Origin: Clostridium_AD sp937920395
GTDB lineage: Bacteria; Bacillota; Clostridia; Clostridiales; Clostridiaceae
Direction of reading: 5' to 3'
DNA: 64,000 bases
NCBI GenBank assembly: GCA_052274345.1
Contig: DAVZGP010000008.1
Span: 29,134 to 93,133, forward strand
A program made the translations under genes and the position numbers. Shown here one piece after another: positions 59,133 through 64,000 of the stretch (positions are counted from its first letter, which is position 1; the number at the start of each line of letters is the position of its first letter). The notes under the pieces are model-generated. The model saw only the letters and a program-made list of their open reading frames with translations. It searched no databases and was not told where the DNA came from.

Positions 59133-60637
59133 GCCTTAAAAGTCTTGTCTCTTCTTTTTATCCCTATAATCTTATAAATCATATTCATATCTATATTCTT
59201 TCTTACTATATCTGCTAGCTTGTCTATTTCTTTTTCCCTTAAACTTTCGTAAGTCCTAGATTTTTTAGGTTTTATAGATTTTTTAACCCTTAAGCCATTT
59301 ATGATATACTCTCTAAATTCTGTTCCATCAAAAACCCCATGAATATAAGTGCCCATAACATTTCCATCTTCGTTAATTGCTCCATCAAAAGATGAAGTGA
59401 TGTCACCATTTCTATCATATATTTCAAATAGAGGTTTCGCTTTTTCACCATAACTACATTTACCCATATGTATTTCATAACCGTAAGTCTTAACATTACT
59501 AGTTTTCATATTAATACTACGAGCCTTTACTCTTGTAGTTATTTTCTCTTCTTCAAATAATGTATCTATGTCTAAAAGCTTCATTCCCTCTACTTTATCA
59601 AGACTTCCCTCTACACCACTTGGATCACTTAAACTATTTCCCATCATCTGATATCCTCCACAGATACCTAATATTGTTCCTTTGATGCTATATTTTTTAA
59701 TAACATCCATAAGTCCTGAATCCCTTATAGTAATTAAATCATCTATAGTATTTTTTGTGCCAGGAATAATAAGTAAGTCTGGGTTTCCTAATTCCTCTTT
59801 GGTTGTAATAAATCTAACTGATACATCTTCCTCTGCCTTTAAAGCATCTAAATCTGTAAAATTTGATATATGTGGAAGTTTTATTACTACTATGTCAATA
59901 GGTGCAGTAATTTTCTTATTAAATTCTACCGCTCCATCCTCATCTTCAAGATCTAACCTAAAGTAAGGAACTACCCCTGCGCAAGGAATATCTATAATAT
60001 CCTCAAGCATTGTAAGTCCTGGCTTTAATATTTCTAAATCTCCTCTAAATTTATTTATAATAGTAGCTTTGACTCTTTTTTTCTCATCATCTCTTAGTAA
60101 AAGCATAGTTCCTGCAAGTGATGCAAATACGCCTCCTTTATCTATATCTCCAGCAAGTATTACAGGAGCATCTATAAGTTCTGCCATTCCCATATTTACT
60201 ATATCTCTTTCCCTTAAGTTGATTTCTGCAGGGCTACCCGCTCCCTCCATTACTATAATATCAAACTTCTTTTCTAATTCTTCAAACTGCAATTTTAGCA
60301 TGTCTTTGAATTTTAGTTTCATATTATGATACTCCATTGCTGTACTATTTCCATAAACCTTTCCATTAACTATAATTTGACACTTTTTATCCGACGTAGG
60401 CTTTAGAAGTATTGGATTCATAAATACTTCTGGCTCAAGACCTGCTGCATATGCTTGGAGCACCTGTGCTCGTCCCATTTCTTTTCCATCCAATGTAATA
60501 TAAGAATTTAATGACATGTTTTGTGACTTAAAAGGACATACAGAAAAACCATCTTGCTTTAGAATTCTACATAACGCTGTAACTAATATGCTTTTTCCTA
60601 CAGATGAAGCAGTTCCTTGAACCATTATTTTAGCCAT
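59114..60637 (-). CDS. cbiP: adenosylcobyric acid synthase
   Basis: CbiP amidates the remaining four side chains of the corrin ring. About 507 residues: P-loop VQGTASSVGKSILVTALCRIL near residue 6-26, FKSQNMSLNSYIT near 40, EGAGSPAEINLRERDIVNMGMA near 131, GTKNTIDDL near 309, glutaminase Cys in GTILGICGGYQMMGNSL near 333, and YEIHMG near 418. ATG 60637 follows GGGAAGGGAG; the longer frame would begin within the riboswitch terminator. The last residues AGTVNN and the stop come from the repeat. First gene of the second riboswitch operon. Confidence 0.95.
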   Translation of the reverse strand: MAKIMVQGTASSVGKSILVTALCRILKQDGFSVCPFKSQNMSLNSYITLDGKEMGRAQVLQAYAAGLEPEVFMNPILLKPTSDKKCQIIVNGKVYGNSTAMEYHNMKLKFKDMLKLQFEELEKKFDIIVMEGAGSPAEINLRERDIVNMGMAELIDAPVILAGDIDKGGVFASLAGTMLLLRDDEKKRVKATIINKFRGDLEILKPGLTMLEDIIDIPCAGVVPYFRLDLEDEDGAVEFNKKITAPIDIVVIKLPHISNFTDLDALKAEEDVSVRFITTKEELGNPDLLIIPGTKNTIDDLITIRDSGLMDVIKKYSIKGTILGICGGYQMMGNSLSDPSGVEGSLDKVEGMKLLDIDTLFEEEKITTRVKARSINMKTSNVKTYGYEIHMGKCSYGEKAKPLFEIYDRNGDITSSFDGAINEDGNVMGTYIHGVFDGTEFREYIINGLRVKKSIKPKKSRTYESLREKEIDKLADIVRKNIDMNMIYKIIGIKRRDKTFKAGTVNN

Positions 60638-60683
60638 TACTTTTTCTCCCTTCCCTCGTGTTTTCTTTGACCCCTTTTTTTTA

Positions 60684-60720
60684 AAATAAAAAAACAGCAA
60701 GCTATCCACACCTGCTGTCA
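60684..60720 (-). terminator. riboswitch-controlled terminator before cbiP
   Basis: On the minus strand ACAGCA pairs with TGCTGT around a GGTGTGGATAGCT loop, followed by TTTTTTATTTT. It lies between aptamer and cbiP and is the expression platform. Confidence 0.8.
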
Positions 60721-60754
60721 TATGCAAATTTCATTGCACTAACTTAAAACCTAC

Positions 60755-60977
60755 AAGTTCTTTCCCGCCGAAAGCTTAATATTAATAATTTAGGCAGGTC
60801 TCCTGGCTTTTGAAAAACCTTTTCTTATTCCTTCTATTATGGTTAGAGGATTAAGAATTTGCTCTCAATTACAGTAGCGGGGGCTGCTGTGGACTTACAC
60901 CACATTCCCTTTTCACCCTATTCATCATCTACTATCGTAGCTCATCTACTAAAGAAGCTGACTAATAAAAGGCACCT
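60755..60977 (-). promoter_or_regulatory. cobalamin riboswitch of the cbiP-hemL operon
   Basis: Minus strand: GGTGCC, GGGAATGTGG, CAGCCCCCGCTACTG and AAAAGCCAGGAGACCTGCC are the same conserved blocks as in the first riboswitch. Peripheral arms are longer here (about 60 bases between the core and the B12 box). The downstream P13-like loop (CTTTC-GGCGGG-AAAG, about 60757-60775) again can kiss the C-rich L5. It governs late corrin genes and also early tetrapyrrole genes. Confidence 0.93.
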
Positions 60978-61057
60978 AAAAAAATCTATTCAAATTTACT
61001 GATATTTCTAATAAAATAATCGCTTTAATTTTAAATTTTATATATTTCTACAAAATA

Positions 61058-61086
61058 AGTTTATAACATTAGGTTAGTTATGTCAA
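61058..61086 (-). promoter_or_regulatory. sigma-A promoter of the cbiP operon
   Basis: TTGACA (61081-61086, minus sense) with TAAACT 17 bp on, or TATAAA at 15 bp. It lies 20 bp past the cbiO stop, so the cbiP operon need not depend on the cbiMNQO transcript. Confidence 0.65.
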
Positions 61087-61105
61087 TAACTTTGATTGTA
61101 AACCT

Positions 61106-61960
61106 TTAATCATTATTATTTTTATCTACAGAATTTATTATTTCAAAAAGCTCTTGCCTATTTCTAGGTATGGCTGAACCTGAATATATTTTCCCACTAT
61201 TTCGAAGCTGCTCAAAAACTTCAAGAATAAATGGTTTTTCAAGGTAACACTCATGTATTAGTTTATCATCAGAAAAAATATCATAAGGAGTCCCTTCCTT
61301 AGCTATTTCGCCATCTTTAAGTACTATAATGTAATCCGACCACGCATACGCAAGTTCTACATCGTGAGTTGATAAGATAACAGTTATTCCCTTTTTATTT
61401 AAATCATCAAATATTTTCACAATTTGTTTTGAATGCTTAGGGTCAAGACTTGAAGTCGGTTCATCAAATACTATTATTTCTGGGTTCATAACAAGTATGT
61501 CTGCAATTGCCACTCTTTTTTTCTGTCCATAGCTTAAAAAATGTACTGCCTTATCTTTATAATCATACATACCCACATCCATAAGTGCGGCATCTACCCT
61601 ACGCCTAACTTCAGTCTCACTTAAATTTAAATTCATTGCACCAAATGAAACTTCTTGATACACACTTGCTGAAAATAGTTGATTTTCAGGATCCTGAAAA
61701 ACTATTCCTATGTTTTTTCTTAATTCTAATAACGATTTTTGCTTATACTTTACTTCTTTTCCTTTATATATTATATTACCTTTAGTTGGTTTTAAAATAC
61801 CATTAAAATTCAAGAAAACAGTTGATTTACCTGAACCATTAACCCCGACAAATGATACTTTTTTACCTTTCTCTATTTTTACATTTATATTATTTAATGC
61901 TTTGGTCCCATCTTGATATTGATAGCTTAAATTTCTTGTCTCCAATATATATTCACTCAT
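61106..61960 (-). CDS. cbiO: cobalt ECF transporter ATPase
   Basis: CbiO powers cobalt uptake with CbiMNQ. 284 residues: Walker A FVGVNGSGKSTVFLNF near residue 36-51, Q-loop GIVFQDPENQLFSASV near 85, signature LSYGQKKRVAIADIL near 143-157, Walker B IIVFDEPTSSLDPK near 163 and switch His in STHDVELAYAWSD near 196. ATG behind AAGGGAGATGATGTA; 44 bp after cbiQ. Confidence 0.95.
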   Translation of the reverse strand: MSEYILETRNLSYQYQDGTKALNNINVKIEKGKKVSFVGVNGSGKSTVFLNFNGILKPTKGNIIYKGKEVKYKQKSLLELRKNIGIVFQDPENQLFSASVYQEVSFGAMNLNLSETEVRRRVDAALMDVGMYDYKDKAVHFLSYGQKKRVAIADILVMNPEIIVFDEPTSSLDPKHSKQIVKIFDDLNKKGITVILSTHDVELAYAWSDYIIVLKDGEIAKEGTPYDIFSDDKLIHECYLEKPFILEVFEQLRNSGKIYSGSAIPRNRQELFEIINSVDKNNND

Positions 61961-62004
61961 TACATCATCTCCCTTGGACCTTTAATAATACGGCTTTAAA
62001 CCCT

Positions 62005-62787
62005 TTACGAAAACATAGTATTTTTACTAAAACTAATAATTATTAAAAATACCTCTACTAATATAATTAATGATATGTTTTTATATGAAGTGACATAATG
62101 ATTTTCCAATAAATTTATATCTCCATCATAACATCTTGATTCCATAGCCATATAAATATCTTGTGAACGTTTATAAGCACTTAAAAACAAAGAGGTAACA
62201 AGATTACCCAATGAATTGAACCCTCTTCTAAATGTTGAATATCCAAGCCTTGAGCTTTGAGATATATAAATCATATTCGCAGTATCTAATAATACAAAAA
62301 TAAATCTATATATAAGACCCATGAGTTCTACAAACAATTTAGGTACCTTAAGTTTTCTAATCACTGCTAAAACTTCAAAAACCGGTGTTGTTAATGTCAA
62401 AAAATATAAACAAGAAACTGCTGCAAGTGACTTAAAAAATAATCTTGCCGCAGTTATTAAGCTATTATAAGTACACCCTAATGTAACATTAAAAATACTA
62501 AAACTAAATATTAAACCCTTACTACTTGATGCTATGTTTATTGCTATTGTTATAACACCCATTATTAAAAAAACTAAAGGTATGGACATTAATTCAATAT
62601 AATTCTTTAACGGTAATTTACCCTTAAAAACAGTTATAAAACCCATAAGTAATAATATTATTATGGAGTCAACTATGTTATTAAGTGATATACATACAAT
62701 TATTGTAGCCATTGAAAAAATGAATTTTTCCATAGGATTAACATTCTTAAGCTTTGAAATGTAAGCTAACTTATCTATAGATATCAC
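62005..62787 (-). CDS. cbiQ: cobalt ECF transporter membrane subunit CbiQ
   Basis: 260-residue T-component with about five membrane segments and the Ala-Arg-Gly-type coupling motifs: LYISQSSRLGYSTFRRGFNSLG near residue 173 and AYKRSQDIYMAMESRCYDGDI near 208-228. It links CbiM to the CbiO ATPases. Start is GTG 62787, overlapping the cbiN stop (GTGA) with AGGTGAG upstream. Confidence 0.93.
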   Translation of the reverse strand: MISIDKLAYISKLKNVNPMEKFIFSMATIIVCISLNNIVDSIIILLLMGFITVFKGKLPLKNYIELMSIPLVFLIMGVITIAINIASSSKGLIFSFSIFNVTLGCTYNSLITAARLFFKSLAAVSCLYFLTLTTPVFEVLAVIRKLKVPKLFVELMGLIYRFIFVLLDTANMIYISQSSRLGYSTFRRGFNSLGNLVTSLFLSAYKRSQDIYMAMESRCYDGDINLLENHYVTSYKNISLIILVEVFLIIISFSKNTMFS

Positions 62788-63143
62788 TGTTTCTCACCTT
62801 CAATCACATTCTCTTTCACTGCTAACTTTGCTTCTGCCTTCGCCTTTGCTTTTCCTTTTGAGTACCCAAAGAAAAAGCATACAATTCCCGAACCAATAGC
62901 TGCCTGAAGTGAAAATAAAAGGCTTTCTATTTCTGCACTTGGTGGTGTCCATATTGATGAAAACCACGGTTTATAATTCGCATCTATTTTTGTAATTTCT
63001 TTTTTTGCTTGATCATCTGAACCAGTAAATGCAGCATGTTTTAGAAATAATAAGGGAATAACAGCAATAACAACAACAAGTACAGCAAGTATCAAATTTT
63101 TTTTAAGTATACTATTATTCTTACTTTTCTTCTCAATACTCAT
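62784..63143 (-). CDS. cbiN: cobalt ECF transporter subunit CbiN
   Basis: About 119 residues with two membrane segments. The segment between them has FTGSDDQAKKEI near residue 49 and WTPPSAEIESLLFSLQAAIGSGIVCFFFGYSKGK near 74-107, the classic CbiN block. CbiN is an auxiliary subunit needed for cobalt loading of CbiM. ATG 63143 follows GAGGATTAG and starts 4 bp past the cbiM stop; a longer frame would overlap cbiM. Confidence 0.93.
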   Translation of the reverse strand: MSIEKKSKNNSILKKNLILAVLVVVIAVIPLLFLKHAAFTGSDDQAKKEITKIDANYKPWFSSIWTPPSAEIESLLFSLQAAIGSGIVCFFFGYSKGKAKAKAEAKLAVKENVIEGEKQ

Positions 63144-63147
63144 CTCA

Positions 63148-63888
63148 CTAATCCTCCTCTGATAAAACATTTAATTCTTTAAGTTCTTCCTTATTATATT
63201 TAGATAAAAGATTAAATACTATAACCGTTAATATCCCCTCACTTATTGCAAGTGGAAGTTGTGTTACCGCAAATATGCTCATAAACTTTAAAAGAGATGC
63301 TACAAACCCTCCTATTTTATCCGGGAATGCAACTGCAAGTTGAAAAGAAGTTGTCACATATGTCATTAAATCACCAAGCATAGCGGCCGAAAATATAGAT
63401 ATCGATGTTGAAACATGCAATTTCTTTAATAGTTTGTATACACCATAAGATACTATTGGTCCAACTACAGCCATAGAGAAAGTATTAGCTCCAAGAGTTG
63501 TGAGTCCTCCGTGTGCAAGAAGCAACGCTTGAAAAATTAAAACTATTAAACCAAGTACACTCATTACTGTAGGTCCAAATAAAATTGCACCAAGTCCTAC
63601 CCCCGTAGGATGCGAACAACTTCCTGTAACTGATGGTATTTTAAGCGCTGATAAAACAAATGCAAATGCTCCTACCATTGCAATTAACATCTTAATCTTT
63701 GGATCTATTCTTATTTTTTCCTTTATAGAAAAGTAACCAACAACAATAAACGGTATACATAACGCACCCCATGTTATACACCATTTCGGAGGTAAAAATC
63801 CTTCCATTATGTGCATTGCAAATGCATTTTTAGGTATAAATAGTAACATCATTAAAACTCCAAGTGAAACTTGGTATTTTTTTAACAT
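63148..63888 (-). CDS. cbiM: cobalt ECF transporter substrate-binding subunit CbiM
   Basis: About 246 residues with a signal peptide (residues 1-24, ending NAFA) before MHIMEGFLPPKWCITWGAL; cleavage exposes the Met-His pair that binds Co2+. SVTGSCSHPTGVGLGAILFGP near 85-105 carries the other conserved His. ATG 63888 is chosen for GGGGGGTG upstream. First gene of the cbiMNQO set; any riboswitch for it would be beyond the window, past the group II intron end. Confidence 0.94.
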   Translation of the reverse strand: MLKKYQVSLGVLMMLLFIPKNAFAMHIMEGFLPPKWCITWGALCIPFIVVGYFSIKEKIRIDPKIKMLIAMVGAFAFVLSALKIPSVTGSCSHPTGVGLGAILFGPTVMSVLGLIVLIFQALLLAHGGLTTLGANTFSMAVVGPIVSYGVYKLLKKLHVSTSISIFSAAMLGDLMTYVTTSFQLAVAFPDKIGGFVASLLKFMSIFAVTQLPLAISEGILTVIVFNLLSKYNKEELKELNVLSEED

Positions 63889-63948
63889 AAAAACACCCCC
63901 CATTATTATTCTATTACACTTAATTTTTCTTGTGATTTTTTTTTAAAA

Positions 63949-64000
63949 ATCGAGTAGGAGCTAAATAATTAGTTTATTTAGCGACCTCTCACACCACCGT
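63949..64000 (-). mobile_element. 3' end of a group II intron (partial)
   Basis: Read on the minus strand from the window edge: ACGGTGGTGTGAGAGGTCG, then a hairpin GCTAAATAA-ACTAA-TTATTTAGC, then TCCTACTCGAT. I recognise this as the end of domain V, the V/VI linker and domain VI with the intron 3' terminus, as in bacterial group II introns. The splice junction would be at 63949, 60 bp before cbiM. The catalytic domain V and any reverse transcriptase lie outside the window. Confidence 0.6.

Noticed and set aside
60637..60727. N-terminal extension of cbiP
   Set aside because: It would be translated from the riboswitch terminator and has no ribosome binding site; the GGGAAGGGAG before ATG 60637 is decisive.
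1..64000. tRNA or rRNA genes
   Set aside because: Scanning for conserved tRNA arms and rRNA segments on both strands gave nothing convincing.

Overview
The window is about 64 kb of AT-rich, low-GC DNA from a strictly anaerobic Firmicute, almost certainly a Clostridium sensu stricto. Signs of this are the early-cobalt (anaerobic) cobalamin pathway with a CbiK chelatase, clostridial GlgC/GlgD pairs, a CobA-HemD fusion, a long-form SpeD, strong AGGAGG-type ribosome binding sites and frequent TTG starts. The species cannot be named from sequence alone. Most genes lie on the minus strand.

Layout. 0-5.3 kb: zinc-ribbon membrane proteins of the TcaA/YvbJ type, a DUF4397 protein and a PadR-DegV pair. 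5.4-15.2 kb: a ten-gene cobalamin operon (cbiK-cobD-cbiA-cbiC-cbiD-cbiE-cbiL-cbiF-cbiH-cbiJ) behind a consensus promoter, a cobalamin riboswitch and a terminator. 15.3-16.5 kb: a REP-associated tyrosine transposase (RAYT) gene. 16.5-19.6 kb: cobT-cobC-cobU-cobS for the lower ligand. 20-25.3 kb: a zinc-type ABC transporter, ribosomal protein S1 and the detached cbiG. 25.5-31.2 kb: a guanine-riboswitch operon for purine salvage (xpt, BMP lipoprotein and nucleoside ABC transporter). 31.2-42 kb: glycogen metabolism with a duplicated glgC-glgD pair. 42.4-49.1 kb: speD, asd, an XRE-def-HD cluster, hydrolases and two copies of a large palindromic element. 49.1-64 kb: detached cbiT, then hemL, hemB, cobA-hemD, hemC, precorrin-2 dehydrogenase, hemA, cbiB and cbiP behind a second cobalamin riboswitch, then the cobalt transporter cbiMNQO and the apparent 3' end of a group II intron.

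The window encodes nearly the whole route from glutamyl-tRNA to cobalamin, plus cobalt uptake. The one step I could not find is corrinoid adenosylation.

The most unusual feature is a 19-bp repeat (GGGGACGGTTAACAACTAA and variants). I count 21 copies, 20 of them between 5.3 and 25.6 kb and almost all in the spacers of the cobalamin genes. The RAYT gene sits in the middle, bracketed by two inverted copies. In CobD and CbiP the repeat supplies the last codons and the stop (both end GTVNN). Two further repeat families, a 108-bp element and a 235-bp palindrome with two copies each, also supply the C-termini of coding regions; the palindrome has removed the catalytic end of an alpha/beta hydrolase. 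Repeat-driven remodelling of gene 3' ends is therefore the main theme of the window.
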